From the NCBI RefSeq assembly GCF_004359195.1, contig NZ_CP037954.1:496001-560000 (forward strand): a stretch of DNA of 64,000 bases. Direction: 5' to 3'. A model generated the notes under the pieces. It was not told where the DNA came from, did not search any database, and saw nothing but the letters and a program-made list of their open reading frames with translations. Below are positions 9,522 through 18,762 of this stretch, piece after piece (within the stretch, counting starts at the first letter, position 1; each line of letters opens with the position of its first letter). The DNA is from Chryseobacterium salivictor (GTDB taxonomy: Bacteria; Bacteroidota; Bacteroidia; Flavobacteriales; Weeksellaceae). The position numbers and the translations under genes were made by a program.

Positions 9522-11063
9522 ATGTCAAAAATTATTTGGATAGATGATGAAGTAGATTTACTAAAACCTCATATTGTATTTTTAGAAAACAAAGGCTACA
9601 AAGTTTCACCGGTGAATAACGTGAATGAAGCGCTGGAAATGATTGAAAAAGAAAATTTTCAATTGGCTTTGCTGGATGAAAACATGCCTGGGATTTCTGG
9701 ATTGGAGGCGATTCCGATGATTAAGAATATCGACTCTGCCATTAAAATCGTAATGGTTACCAAAAATGAAGAAGAACTGATCATGGAACAGGCCATTGGT
9801 TCACAGATTGCAGATTATATTTTGAAACCGGTAAATCCGAATCAGATTTTACTTTCATTAAAAAAGAATTTGCAGGAGGAAACCTTAATCGAGCAAAAAA
9901 CCATACTCGAATACCAGCAGGAATTCCGAAATCTCTCGATGGAGCTGTCTTATTTGAAAACCTATCAGGAATGGGCAGAATATTATAAGAAAATCCTGAA
10001 CTGGGAAATTAAATTTGATAAAGTTTTCGACAATGAGTTTTCAGATTTGCTGCAATCTCAAAAAGAGGAAGCCAATATTCAGTTCGGAAAGTTCATTGAA
10101 AAAAATTATGAACATTGGTTGAATTCATCTGATAAACCGATGATGAGCCATACGTTGTTTAAAGACAAAATAAAGCCGGAAGTAGAAAAAGATAAGGTTC
10201 TTTTATTAATGATTGATAATCTGCGCTATGATCAGTGGAAAGTCATCGAGCCGCTATTTACCAAATTTTATCAGAAAACATCTGAAGATTATTATTACAG
10301 CATTCTCCCCACGGCAACACAGTACGCGAGAAATGCTTTCTTCGCCGGATTAATGCCGTCAGAAATTGAAAAGAGATTTCCGCAATATTGGATCAATGAT
10401 AACGAAGACGGCAATAAAAATGAGCATGAACGCGATTTTTTAGAAGATCAGATGAAACGCCTCGGTTTATCCGGAAAGTCTATGAAGTATTTGAAAATAT
10501 TAAATGCAGATTTTGAACGCAAAATTTTAGAAGATTTCAACCAGCATAAAAACAACGATTTGTTGGTCATTGTCTATAATTTCATCGATATATTATCTCA
10601 TGCAAAAACAGACAACGTCATTGTCAATCAACTGATCAGAGATGACAAGACCTTCCGATCACTGACGTATAACTGGTTTGAAAACTCTTCATTATTAAAG
10701 ATTATTAAACAGGCCGCAGAAAATGGTTTCAAACTCGTCATCACGACTGACCACGGAACTATTTATGTGAAGAAACCCAGTAAAGTGGTTGGCGACAGAG
10801 AAACTTCAACAAATATCCGGTATAAAACGGGCAGAAGTTTAACCTACGAAAACAATGATGTATGGGCAATTTCCAATCCCGAGAAATTATTTTTACCGAA
10901 AGGAAATTTAAGTTCCAAATACATCTTTGCAAAGAATAATACTTTTTTGGCTTATCCGAAAAATTATAATCATTTTGTAAACTATTACAAAGAAACCTAT
11001 CAACATGGCGGGATTTCTTTGGAGGAATGCATTATTCCGATCAGCATATTAGAACCCAAATAG
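9522..11063 (+). CDS. porX: PorX-type response regulator with PglZ domain
   Basis: 513 residues. Residues 1-120 are a receiver domain: acidic pair D8/D9, phospho-acceptor D52 in LLDENMPG, a threonine in VMVTKNE and the lysine in YILKPVN. After a helical linker, residues about 205-510 form a PglZ (alkaline phosphatase superfamily) domain with metal-site motifs LLMIDNLRYDQW, PTATQYAR and ITTDHGT. This architecture is PorX, which in Porphyromonas and Flavobacterium controls type IX secretion and gliding, with a PglZ domain reported to act on oligonucleotides. The partner kinase PorY is not in the window. An upstream TATTTTTG (9444-9451) is a possible -7 box. A terminator follows. Confidence 0.93.
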   Translation: MSKIIWIDDEVDLLKPHIVFLENKGYKVSPVNNVNEALEMIEKENFQLALLDENMPGISGLEAIPMIKNIDSAIKIVMVTKNEEELIMEQAIGSQIADYILKPVNPNQILLSLKKNLQEETLIEQKTILEYQQEFRNLSMELSYLKTYQEWAEYYKKILNWEIKFDKVFDNEFSDLLQSQKEEANIQFGKFIEKNYEHWLNSSDKPMMSHTLFKDKIKPEVEKDKVLLLMIDNLRYDQWKVIEPLFTKFYQKTSEDYYYSILPTATQYARNAFFAGLMPSEIEKRFPQYWINDNEDGNKNEHERDFLEDQMKRLGLSGKSMKYLKILNADFERKILEDFNQHKNNDLLVIVYNFIDILSHAKTDNVIVNQLIRDDKTFRSLTYNWFENSSLLKIIKQAAENGFKLVITTDHGTIYVKKPSKVVGDRETSTNIRYKTGRSLTYENNDVWAISNPEKLFLPKGNLSSKYIFAKNNTFLAYPKNYNHFVNYYKETYQHGGISLEECIIPISILEPK

Positions 11064-11098
11064 TTTTTTTCATAGTTTATTTGATTTTGGGCTCTAGG

Positions 11099-11131
11099 GC
11101 GGAGAGAATCTTAGATTCTTTCCGCTTTTTT
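11099..11131 (+). terminator. Terminator of porX
   Basis: A 13-bp stem with one G-T pair (11099-11111 with 11113-11125) and six T. The effective loop opens the inner A-T pairs. Confidence 0.8.
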
Positions 11132-11187
11132 ATTGACCACCATTTTCACGCGCAAAAATCTTTTTAAAAAATGATCTAAAATTTCCG

Positions 11188-11985
11188 TTATTTTTTAAAC
11201 AAATTCATCTGAGACAAATCATGATAGGCAAGCCCTTTGATTCCTTTTTCAATTAATTTATTTTCAGTTTCCTGCAAACTGGTATAATCCGGAAAATCAT
11301 CAATCTCGAATACCCAGCGGTAATTATTTTTTAAAATTTTCCTGATGGCTTCTGTTTTGTCCATCTTTTTTTCTAAACTCAAATGGTCGTAGGCCATAAT
11401 ATAGGTTGTGATATTATTTCTGCTCAAGTTTTTTGCCACCTCAATTGGTAAATGCATCGGAACACTTGTGCTCAGATCCATGCCGTTTTCTGCACACCAT
11501 TTTTTCGCCTGGGTGTATAACTTGATTTGCCTCTTCGAATAAACCTTTATATTTTCATGGTAATCATCAAAAGTATGTGGCTCAATATCCAGATGGATTC
11601 CGGCAAATCCTAGATCTCTACCTTCGATCATTACTTTTTCTAAGTGGGTAAATCCATCATCTTCTTCCAGATAAGAATTTTCTCCGATTAGAAAATCGAC
11701 TTTAATTCCATTTTGTGAAGCAAGAATTTTAAAAGAACGCAGTTTTGCCAAATCCATTGTCGGATTCACAGAAAGAAAAAGTGTTTTGATATTCCATTCC
11801 TTCAGTAAAGCCATTAAATAAGCATTGCTTTTCTGATTAAAAAAAGAAGTCCATAAATAACTATCGCCTCCCTGCCTTTTTTCTAGCTGGGTGTGCAACA
11901 AATCTTCACCGCTTTTCGTAGATCGAAAGTGTTCTGAAAGAGTTCCCAAATTAAACAAGAGCATCAAAATCAAGCCTTTTACCAT
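11188..11985 (-). CDS. Putative TIM-barrel glycosidase-like protein
   Basis: 265 residues from ATG 11985, which begins with a short hydrophobic stretch (MVKGLILMLLFNLGTLSE) that may be a weak signal sequence or anchor. The body reads as a TIM barrel: KTLFLSVNPT, IKVDFLIGENS, GFAGIHLDIEPH, YIMAYDHL and GLAYHDLSQM. The LDIEPH block resembles the catalytic strand of GH18-like families but lacks the full DxxDxE, so activity is uncertain. A -7 box TACCTTTG (12010-12017) lies upstream with a near-match (GTG) at 19 bases. It stands divergent from xth. I do not recognise a named family. Confidence 0.55.
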   Translation of the reverse strand: MVKGLILMLLFNLGTLSEHFRSTKSGEDLLHTQLEKRQGGDSYLWTSFFNQKSNAYLMALLKEWNIKTLFLSVNPTMDLAKLRSFKILASQNGIKVDFLIGENSYLEEDDGFTHLEKVMIEGRDLGFAGIHLDIEPHTFDDYHENIKVYSKRQIKLYTQAKKWCAENGMDLSTSVPMHLPIEVAKNLSRNNITTYIMAYDHLSLEKKMDKTEAIRKILKNNYRWVFEIDDFPDYTSLQETENKLIEKGIKGLAYHDLSQMNLFKK

Positions 11986-12159
11986 AATGATTCTGTAACA
12001 AACAGGCCTCAAAGGTATATAAATATAAAGTAAAAACACTTGGATAAACCCGTGATAAAGCAATCAATTTTTTTTGGAATCTCTGTATTTTCTTTGATTA
12101 ACTCATTTTCGTTACTAGTTACAAATCGTAATTTGTATTTTTGGGCATTAAATAATTTT

Positions 12160-12927
12160 ATGAAAATCATCTCTTATAATGTCAATGGAATTCGGGCGGC
12201 TTTTACCAAAGATTTTTTAGGCTGGCTGAATGTTGCTGATCCTGATGTCATCTGCATCCAGGAAAGCAAAGCAGGCAACGACCAAATCGATATCGAAAGT
12301 TTAGAAAAAAACGGTTATTTCAGTTACTGGCATTCTGCCCAGAAAAAAGGCTATTCCGGCGTTGGAATCGCTTCAAAAATCAAACCCAAGCACATTGAAT
12401 ATGGCTGCGGTATTGAAGACTATGATTCTGAAGGCAGAATTATGCGCGCAGATTTCGAAGGTTTTTCGGTGATTTCTGTATATGTCCCGTCTGCATCGAA
12501 TATCGAAAGACTCGATTTTAAAATGAAGTTCTGTTACGATTTCCTGACCTATATTAAAGAATTAAAAAAAACAATCCCTAACTTGGTTATATGCGGAGAT
12601 TTCAATATCTGTCATCACGCTATTGACATTCACAATCCTGAAGGTTTAAAGAACACTTCCGGATTCCTGCCGATGGAAAGAGAATGGATGACTCTGTTCA
12701 TCGAAGAATGCGAGCTAATCGACAGCTTCAGGTTTTTCAATGATCAACCCGATAATTATTCCTGGTGGAGTTACCGACAAAATTCCAGAGCAAGAAATAA
12801 AGGGTGGAGATTAGATTATAATTTCGTGTCTTACTCATTGAAGAAGAAGCTTTCACGTGCTGCGATTTTAAAAGAAGCCGTTCATTCTGATCATTGTCCG
12901 GTTCTGGTAGAATTGTCGTTGAATTAA
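12160..12927 (+). CDS. xth: Exodeoxyribonuclease III
   Basis: 255 residues from ATG 12160; the frame is open for 40 further codons upstream but these include the promoter box. It cleaves at abasic sites and removes 3' blocking groups in base excision repair. Exonuclease/endonuclease/phosphatase fold: YNVNGIRAA, the metal-binding Glu in CIQESKAG, CGDFNICHHAIDIHNP and the catalytic SDHCPVLVEL at the C-terminus. TATTTTTG at 12136-12143 is a -7 box; TTA lies 21 bases further up. Leader about 10 nt. Confidence 0.93.
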   Translation: MKIISYNVNGIRAAFTKDFLGWLNVADPDVICIQESKAGNDQIDIESLEKNGYFSYWHSAQKKGYSGVGIASKIKPKHIEYGCGIEDYDSEGRIMRADFEGFSVISVYVPSASNIERLDFKMKFCYDFLTYIKELKKTIPNLVICGDFNICHHAIDIHNPEGLKNTSGFLPMEREWMTLFIEECELIDSFRFFNDQPDNYSWWSYRQNSRARNKGWRLDYNFVSYSLKKKLSRAAILKEAVHSDHCPVLVELSLN

Positions 12928-13018
12928 TTTACATTCTTTTTGTCGAATAAACTGAGCGGGCTTTTGTAGTGCTACAGGCCAAAAAAATTATCCTGATTTA
13001 GATTTTAATACCTGGAGA

Positions 13019-14179
13019 TTAAAAAATTTCATAAATCGTTTTCAGAATTTTCTGATCCATTTCAGTAAAAGGAACTTTTCTCCGAGCCATGGCCAAATCT
13101 GCGACTTCATACGCTTTTTCCAGTTTGAATTTCTCATCGCCTTTCATTCCGCCCCAAGAAAAACTCTCGATTAGGTTTGGCGGAAAGCCGCTTTTGAAAA
13201 TATTGGCAGCAACTCCTACCACTGTTCCGGTATTAAACTGTGTATTGATCGCCGATTTCGAATGATCACCCATAATCAAACCTACAAATTGCAATCCGGT
13301 ATTCACAAATTTTTTCGCTTTGTAATTCCACAGTTTTACTATAGCGTAATTATTTTTAAGATTCGAAGAATTGGTATCTGCACCGAGATTGCACCATTCG
13401 CCAATGACCGAATTACCAATGAACCCGTCATGACCTTTATTGGTATATCCAAAAATGACGACATTATTCACTTCACCACCGACTTTGCAATGCGGACCAA
13501 CCGTTGTCGCACCGTAAATTTTTGCTCCTAAATTAAATTTCGATTCTTCACACAATGCGATTGGGCCACGAAGATTGCAACCTTCCATCACTTCTGCATT
13601 TTTACCGATGTAGATTTTTCCGGTTTTGGTATTTAAGGTTGAGAACTCAACTTCTGCTCCTTCTTCAATGAACAAATCTTTTTTGTCACCTAAGAAACCA
13701 TTGGTTTCAGAAAGAGGTGCCGAAACTCGCCCTTTTGTAAGAAGTTCAAAATCAAAATCGATTGCTTTTTCATTAAATGAAAACAAATCGGTTGGTTGAT
13801 TAAAAAACAAAACTTCTTCCTCAATATCAGTCATTTTATTAATGTGACTTAAGGCAAAATTATCCATATTAATTCTGACTGCGAGTAATTCATCTTTGTA
13901 AACCAACGCTTCTCCCAATTGCAAGTCTTTAATTTGGTTTAAAAGATTTTCGCTGGGCAGAAAATTAGGAACAATGAAAAGGCTTTCTTTCAGGTCGTAT
14001 TTTTTAAACTTTTCCTGCAAATAATCTTCTGTGAGATAAGAAACATCTGCGGAACCCAACAGCTTTTGCCATCTTTCCGAAAAAGTCAAAATCCCGCAAC
14101 GCATTTCTGCGACAGGCCTGGTAAAAGTAAGCGGTAAAAAATCTTCCCAAAACTGGGCGTCTGAAAATACGAGTTGCAT
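13019..14179 (-). CDS. Alternative GlmU-like sugar nucleotidyltransferase
   Basis: 386 residues. The N-terminus (MQLVFSDAQFWEDFLPLTFTRPVAEMRCGILTF) and the C-terminal left-handed helix repeats (GKIYIGKNAEVMEGCNL, GEWCNLGADTNSSNLKNNY) match the Bacteroidetes-specific GlmU-like family (TIGR03991 as I recall it). The role proposed for that family is formation of UDP-GlcNAc from glucosamine-1-phosphate, feeding peptidoglycan and lipid A. The first half lacks the usual GxGTRM nucleotidyltransferase signature, though PLTFTRPV is conserved in the family. It lies upstream of nothing in the same direction except rpmE2, which has its own terminator. Confidence 0.8.
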   Translation of the reverse strand: MQLVFSDAQFWEDFLPLTFTRPVAEMRCGILTFSERWQKLLGSADVSYLTEDYLQEKFKKYDLKESLFIVPNFLPSENLLNQIKDLQLGEALVYKDELLAVRINMDNFALSHINKMTDIEEEVLFFNQPTDLFSFNEKAIDFDFELLTKGRVSAPLSETNGFLGDKKDLFIEEGAEVEFSTLNTKTGKIYIGKNAEVMEGCNLRGPIALCEESKFNLGAKIYGATTVGPHCKVGGEVNNVVIFGYTNKGHDGFIGNSVIGEWCNLGADTNSSNLKNNYAIVKLWNYKAKKFVNTGLQFVGLIMGDHSKSAINTQFNTGTVVGVAANIFKSGFPPNLIESFSWGGMKGDEKFKLEKAYEVADLAMARRKVPFTEMDQKILKTIYEIF

Positions 14180-14250
14180 ATCGGCTTAAGTTTAAAGTTC
14201 TATTTTTATCAAAAATTAATAGTTTGACAAAGTGAATCAAATTTACACTA

Positions 14251-14282
14251 AAAAAAGTCTTTCAAAAAACTTGAAAGACTTT
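14251..14282 (-). terminator. Terminator of rpmE2
   Basis: A 12-bp perfect stem (14254-14265 with 14271-14282), loop AAAAC, followed on the minus strand by T. It separates L31 from the glmU-like gene. Confidence 0.87.
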
Positions 14283-14304
14283 AATTATCATTAAAATTCG
14301 AAAA

Positions 14305-14556
14305 TTACTTCGCGAATTTTTTGTACTTGTTCATGAATTTGTCAACTCTACCTGCGGTATCAACTAATTTCACTTTTCCGGTATAGAAAGGGTGAGAAGT
14401 TGAAGAGATTTCCATTTTGATCAATGGGTAAGTTGAACCTTCATATTCAATTGTATCTTTTGTATCTGCAGTAGATTTGCAAAGAAACATCTCGTCGTTA
14501 CTCATATCTTTGAAAACAACAAGTCTATAATTTTCTGGGTGGATTCCGTTTTTCAT
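14305..14556 (-). CDS. rpmE2: Ribosomal protein L31, type B
   Basis: 83 residues. Large-subunit protein that bridges the two subunits. It is the type B form: the CxxC zinc ligands of type A are absent, and the sequence has the longer [23 protein letters not shown] block. Type B forms replace the zinc version under zinc limitation in some bacteria; in Bacteroidota it is often the only L31, so no zinc control is assumed. A very good promoter (14632-14662) gives a leader of about 75 nt containing a small AAAGC/GCTTT hairpin. Confidence 0.95.
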   Translation of the reverse strand: MKNGIHPENYRLVVFKDMSNDEMFLCKSTADTKDTIEYEGSTYPLIKMEISSTSHPFYTGKVKLVDTAGRVDKFMNKYKKFAK

Positions 14557-14631
14557 AACTTATTTTATTATTAATAATTAAAGCTTTGCTTTCGAAATAG
14601 TAATGGTATTTCTCTGCTAAATTTTAGACCG

Positions 14632-14662
14632 CAAAAGTACAAATAATTTTCTTATCTCCAAA
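14632..14662 (-). promoter_or_regulatory. Promoter of rpmE2
   Basis: On the minus strand TTTG (14659-14662), 19 bases, TACTTTTG (14632-14639). This is the best consensus promoter in the window. Confidence 0.8.
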
Positions 14663-14740
14663 TAGTATATCAACTTAATTAATAATTTTTATGTTCAACA
14701 ATTTTAATTAAATTTGAAACCTACATCTATTCCTACATAA

Positions 14741-16126
14741 ATGAACAAATTTAAACTTATTCTTGCTTTTTCTTTTTGGATTCTTTTAACGGCAATAAGC
14801 TGTAACAGAGACGATATCAACTTTGAATCCCCCACTCAGCTGCTTCGTTTTTCGCAAGACACCCTTTTCCTGGATACTGTTTATAATCAGGTCCGGTCGG
14901 AAACTTACGCTGTGAAAATTTATAACAACGAAGACAAAGACGTTATGATTCCGAAAATCTCTCTTGAAAAAGGAGCCGGCTCTTTATACCGAATCAATGT
15001 TGATGGCAAAGCGGGGACAGATTTCAGTAATATTCCTTTGCGGAAAAAAGACAGTCTGTATATTTTTGTAGAAATTGCACCGATTGCCAACGCACCGGAA
15101 GCGATTGCCGAGGATCGTATTAATTTTCAAACGCCGGCCGGAAATCAACATGTGACTTTGTTTTCGGTCGTTCAGGATGCTGAATTTTATATTGAAAGTA
15201 AAACCAATCCAAATATTTTAAATTCAAATACATTGTGGACCGGCAATAAGGCGAAAATCATTTTCGGAGATTTGACTTTGGCGGAAGGAAAAACTTTAAA
15301 TATTGAAAAAGGAACTAAAATTTATTTTCACAAAAACAGTGGACTGAAGATTTCTAAAAATGCCAAACTGAATATTAATGGTGATTTAGGAGAAGAAGTC
15401 ATTTTCCGTGGCGACCGAAATGATACGCGCTACGACACGATTCCTAAAAACTGGCAGGGAATTTCTATGGATCCTAATTCTACTTTAACAATGAATTACA
15501 CGAAAGTTTTCGGTGGAACCGTTGGTTTAGAAATGAATCAAACAACTGCAACGATTGACAATTCCATTTTTCACACGCATCAGGAATTTGGAATTATGGC
15601 GATCAACTCGGTTGTTACTGCTAAAAACTTAGTGATGAATAATTGTGGGAATGCCGACTTTGCCATTTTTAAAGGCGGAACCTATAATATCACCCACTCT
15701 ACTTTGGCGAATTACTGGAGCCTAAATTCAGCGCTTCAGGGACTTGGATTGTACGCCACCAATGAGTATGATAACGGAACTTCTGTTGAACAGGGAGCAT
15801 TAAATTTAAATGTTAAAAACTCGATTATTTATACCGATAATGATAACGCAGTTCTTTTTAAGCCAACAGCCGGACAGACTTTTAATTACAGCTTCCAGAC
15901 TTCATTACTGAAATACGGAAGTACCGCAAATTATACTTTGGATGCCGGTTCGGTTAAGAATCAAGATCCCAAATTCCAAAATTATTTTACCCAAAAAATG
16001 AATCTGAGACTGAAAGCTGATTCTCCTGCAAAAGGAAAAGGAAATATGGCGGCAGCTGCGACGGCGCCTTTGGATATTGTGAAAATTTCCCGATTGGTCA
16101 ATCCAAGTATGGGCGCTTATCAATAA
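14741..16126 (+). CDS. Beta-helix surface lipoprotein
   Basis: 461 residues. The N-terminus is a lipoprotein signal with lipobox AISC and Cys at position 21. Residues about 30-150 look like an immunoglobulin-like N-terminal domain; from about 160 on there are repeated short strands typical of a right-handed parallel beta helix (GDLTLAEGKTLNIEKG, KISKNAKLNINGD, NSTLTMNYTKVFGG, KNLVMNNCG), ending with ADSPAKGKG and MGAYQ, common at the end of right-handed helix proteins. It likely sits in the outer membrane; binding or polysaccharide activity is unproven. TAAATTTG (14709-14716) is a possible -7 box. mazG-like and aroA follow on the same strand. Confidence 0.75.
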   Translation: MNKFKLILAFSFWILLTAISCNRDDINFESPTQLLRFSQDTLFLDTVYNQVRSETYAVKIYNNEDKDVMIPKISLEKGAGSLYRINVDGKAGTDFSNIPLRKKDSLYIFVEIAPIANAPEAIAEDRINFQTPAGNQHVTLFSVVQDAEFYIESKTNPNILNSNTLWTGNKAKIIFGDLTLAEGKTLNIEKGTKIYFHKNSGLKISKNAKLNINGDLGEEVIFRGDRNDTRYDTIPKNWQGISMDPNSTLTMNYTKVFGGTVGLEMNQTTATIDNSIFHTHQEFGIMAINSVVTAKNLVMNNCGNADFAIFKGGTYNITHSTLANYWSLNSALQGLGLYATNEYDNGTSVEQGALNLNVKNSIIYTDNDNAVLFKPTAGQTFNYSFQTSLLKYGSTANYTLDAGSVKNQDPKFQNYFTQKMNLRLKADSPAKGKGNMAAAATAPLDIVKISRLVNPSMGAYQ

Positions 16127-16152
16127 TTCAGTTCTGCCCAAATAAAAGAAAT

Positions 16153-16479
16153 ATGGAAATAATTAAACTCCAGGAAGAAGTCGATCAATGGATAAAAACC
16201 ATCGGCGTCCGGTATTTTAACGAACTTACGAATATGGCGATGCTTACTGAGGAAGTGGGTGAAGTTGCGCGGATTATTGCCAGAAGATATGGTGAACAAA
16301 GTGAAAAAGAATCTGATAAAGTGAAAGATCTCGGTGAAGAATTAGCGGATGTTTTATTTGTCACTTTATGCCTGGCGAATCAAACCGGAACTAACCTGCA
16401 GGAAGCGTTTGACAGGAAAATGAAAGTTAAAACTGACCGCGACAAAGACCGTCATCAGAAAAACGAAAAACTGAAATAA
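16153..16479 (+). CDS. MazG-like nucleotide pyrophosphohydrolase
   Basis: 108 residues, one MazG domain. MLTEEVGEVAR and LGEELADVLFVTLCLAN provide the ExxE and ExxD magnesium-binding motifs of the all-alpha NTP pyrophosphohydrolases. It should hydrolyse a (d)NTP to NMP and pyrophosphate as house-cleaning. The short single-domain form is widespread in Bacteroidota. It starts 26 bases after the lipoprotein gene and precedes aroA by 41 bases, so co-transcription is likely. Confidence 0.85.
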   Translation: MEIIKLQEEVDQWIKTIGVRYFNELTNMAMLTEEVGEVARIIARRYGEQSEKESDKVKDLGEELADVLFVTLCLANQTGTNLQEAFDRKMKVKTDRDKDRHQKNEKLK

Positions 16480-16520
16480 GAATCAAAAAATTCAGAATTT
16501 AATCAGACAAAAGTATCAAT

Positions 16521-17750
16521 ATGAGGCTGGAAAAATCAACCTTAAAAGACAATGAAACGATTAAAATAAGCGGTTCGAAAAGTATTTCGAATCGTCTTTT
16601 AATTTTAAGCTATCTTTTTAAAAACCTGAAAATTGAAAACCTTTCTAATTCTCAGGACACTCAACTTTTACACAGAGCTCTGGAAAGCAATGCTGACCTC
16701 GTCGACATTCATCATGCCGGAACGGCGATGCGGTTCCTCACCTCCTACTTTGCAATTCAGGAAGGAAAGACGACTGTTTTGACGGGATCTGAGCGGATGA
16801 AAGAGAGACCGATTCAATTCCTGGTCGATGCTTTACGGGATTTGGGAGCCGATATTTCTTATCTAGAAAAAGAAGGTTTTCCTCCATTAAAGATTAACGG
16901 AAAAAAACTGGAAAAAAGTTCGGTAGCAATTCCTGCGAATATTTCAAGTCAGTTTATTTCTTCCTTAATGTTGATCGGATCGAAATTAGAAAACGGCCTG
17001 GAAATTAATCTGGTTGGAAAAATTACATCGCGGCCTTATCTGGAAATGACTTTAAAAATCCTTCGAAACATTGGGATTTTAACGCAATGGGAAGGCCAGG
17101 TGATTCAGATTTTCCCAAATATTCACAGCGATAAAAGTTCGCAGATTATCAAATGTATTTGTGAAAGCGACTGGAGTTCTGCTTCCTATTTTTATTCTTT
17201 GGCGGCCATCGGCAGAAAGTCCATTAACCTTAAAAGTTTCCGGCCACACTCGCTTCAGGGCGATTCTGTAATCAAGGAAATTTACTGGAAGTTTTTCGGA
17301 GTCAACACGATTTCTCAAGGTTCGGAAAGTAAGATTTCACTAATGCCGGAAAGTTCATTTGTTTTTCCGGAACACATTTCTCTGGACATGAATGACTGCC
17401 CGGACATTGCGCAAACGCTTTGTGTCACGGCAACGGCATTACAAATCCCTTTTGAAATCACCGGATTATCAACTTTAAAAGTAAAAGAAACCGACCGTCT
17501 GGTCGCTTTAAAAAATGAACTTTTCAAAATCGGTTGTATTTCTGAAATCACCGACGATTCCATTTACTCGGTAAAATTCTTTGAGGCGAATGAAAATATT
17601 TCGATTGAAACCTATAACGATCACCGGATGGCCATGAGTTTTGCACCGTTTTGCCTCATCACGCCGCTAACAATTGAAAATGAACAAGTGGTCGAAAAAT
17701 CCTATCCGCAGTTTTGGGATGATTTCGCCCAGGTTCTTGATCAATATTAA
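16521..17750 (+). CDS. aroA: 3-phosphoshikimate 1-carboxyvinyltransferase (EPSP synthase)
   Basis: 409 residues, slightly shorter than the 427 of E. coli. It joins shikimate-3-phosphate and phosphoenolpyruvate in aromatic amino acid synthesis. Motifs: SGSKSISNRLLIL (substrate lysine and arginine), HAGTAMRFLTSYF, ISSQFISSLML, the catalytic Asp in MNDCPDIAQTL, KVKETDRL and NDHRMAMSFA. The loop that is normally LPGSKS is ISGSKS, a frequent variant in this phylum. The rest of the pathway is not in the window. Confidence 0.95.
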   Translation: MRLEKSTLKDNETIKISGSKSISNRLLILSYLFKNLKIENLSNSQDTQLLHRALESNADLVDIHHAGTAMRFLTSYFAIQEGKTTVLTGSERMKERPIQFLVDALRDLGADISYLEKEGFPPLKINGKKLEKSSVAIPANISSQFISSLMLIGSKLENGLEINLVGKITSRPYLEMTLKILRNIGILTQWEGQVIQIFPNIHSDKSSQIIKCICESDWSSASYFYSLAAIGRKSINLKSFRPHSLQGDSVIKEIYWKFFGVNTISQGSESKISLMPESSFVFPEHISLDMNDCPDIAQTLCVTATALQIPFEITGLSTLKVKETDRLVALKNELFKIGCISEITDDSIYSVKFFEANENISIETYNDHRMAMSFAPFCLITPLTIENEQVVEKSYPQFWDDFAQVLDQY

Positions 17751-17759
17751 ATTACAAAA

Positions 17760-18548
17760 ATGACAATACTTATCACCGGAACTTCTGCCGGAATTGGTTT
17801 TACCCTGGCTAACTATCTCGGCAAGAAAGGACATACCGTTTACGGACTGAGCAGAAAAAGTGCGGACTCTACCTATTTCAAAACAATTGCGACCGACATT
17901 ACAGACAATACTCAGGTTCAGAATGCAATTGCCGAAATATTAAAAACAGAATCCAGAATCGATATTCTCATCAATAATGCAGGAATGGGAATGGTGGGCG
18001 CAGTTGAAGATTCTTCACAGGAGGAAATCCTGAAATTATTTAACTTAAATTTAGTTGGTTCCGTACAGATGATGACCGCTGTGCTGCCGACAATGCGGGC
18101 GCAAAAATTGGGAAAAATCATTAATATTTCCAGTATCGGCAGTGAAATGGGATTGCCGTTCCGTGGATTTTATTCGGCTTCAAAATCGGCTTTAGATAAA
18201 GTGACAGAAGCAATCCGCTACGAAGTTTCTCCCTGGAATATTCAGGTTTGTGTTTTGCATTTAGGAGACATTAAAACAAATATTGCTGAAAACAGAGTAA
18301 AAACCAAAGTTTCTGAACCGTATCAATCTACTTTTACTAAAGTATATTCTCTAATGAATTCTCACGTAGACGATGGAACAGAGCCACTTGAAGTCGCAGC
18401 GTATATTGAAAAACTTTTAAATAAAAAATCATGGAAAGCTCATTTTTATTTTGGGAAATTCGGACAGAAGATTGGGATTCCGCTAAAATGGATTCTGCCG
18501 CAGAACTTTTATGAGAATTTAATGAGGAAATACAACAAAATGGATTAA
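17760..18548 (+). CDS. Short-chain dehydrogenase/reductase
   Basis: 262 residues. Classical SDR with cofactor motif GTSAGIGF (TGxxxGxG variant), NNAG at about residue 70, catalytic Ser in NISSIGS and YSASK with the catalytic Tyr and Lys near residue 150. The early acid/basic pattern (YGLSRKSAD) suits NADP. The C-terminal half is variable, and the substrate cannot be predicted. It starts 9 bases after aroA, likely the last gene of the mazG-aroA-SDR run; a terminator follows 160 bases on. Confidence 0.85.
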   Translation: MTILITGTSAGIGFTLANYLGKKGHTVYGLSRKSADSTYFKTIATDITDNTQVQNAIAEILKTESRIDILINNAGMGMVGAVEDSSQEEILKLFNLNLVGSVQMMTAVLPTMRAQKLGKIINISSIGSEMGLPFRGFYSASKSALDKVTEAIRYEVSPWNIQVCVLHLGDIKTNIAENRVKTKVSEPYQSTFTKVYSLMNSHVDDGTEPLEVAAYIEKLLNKKSWKAHFYFGKFGQKIGIPLKWILPQNFYENLMRKYNKMD

Positions 18549-18706
18549 TTTGTATTAAAAATCAAAGTGTCCTGGCTAAAAGATTTTGAGCCGATTTCCC
18601 CGTAAAGAACATAAAAGAGTTTACTGATAAAAATAAGCCCAAACCTAATAATAAGGAACAGGATTTAATAAAATCCCGAAATTTCCTGAATCAATAATTC
18701 AGTCTT

Positions 18707-18744
18707 AAAAACCCACGTTTCAATTTTTTTGAACGTGGGTTTTT
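18707..18744. terminator. Bidirectional terminator
   Basis: A 13-bp perfect stem, AAAAACCCACGTT (18707-18719) with its complement at 18732-18744, between the convergent SDR and metF genes. Confidence 0.88.
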
Positions 18745-18762
18745 TGCGTTATTTATCTTTAA

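Noticed and set aside
9522-11063. PglZ domain as a sign of a BREX or phage-defence island
   Set aside because: The receiver plus PglZ layout is PorX, and no defence genes lie near.
12928-13018. Terminator between xth and the glmU-like gene
   Set aside because: A GTAG/CTAC hairpin is visible but bulged and without a proper T-run; not listed as a feature.
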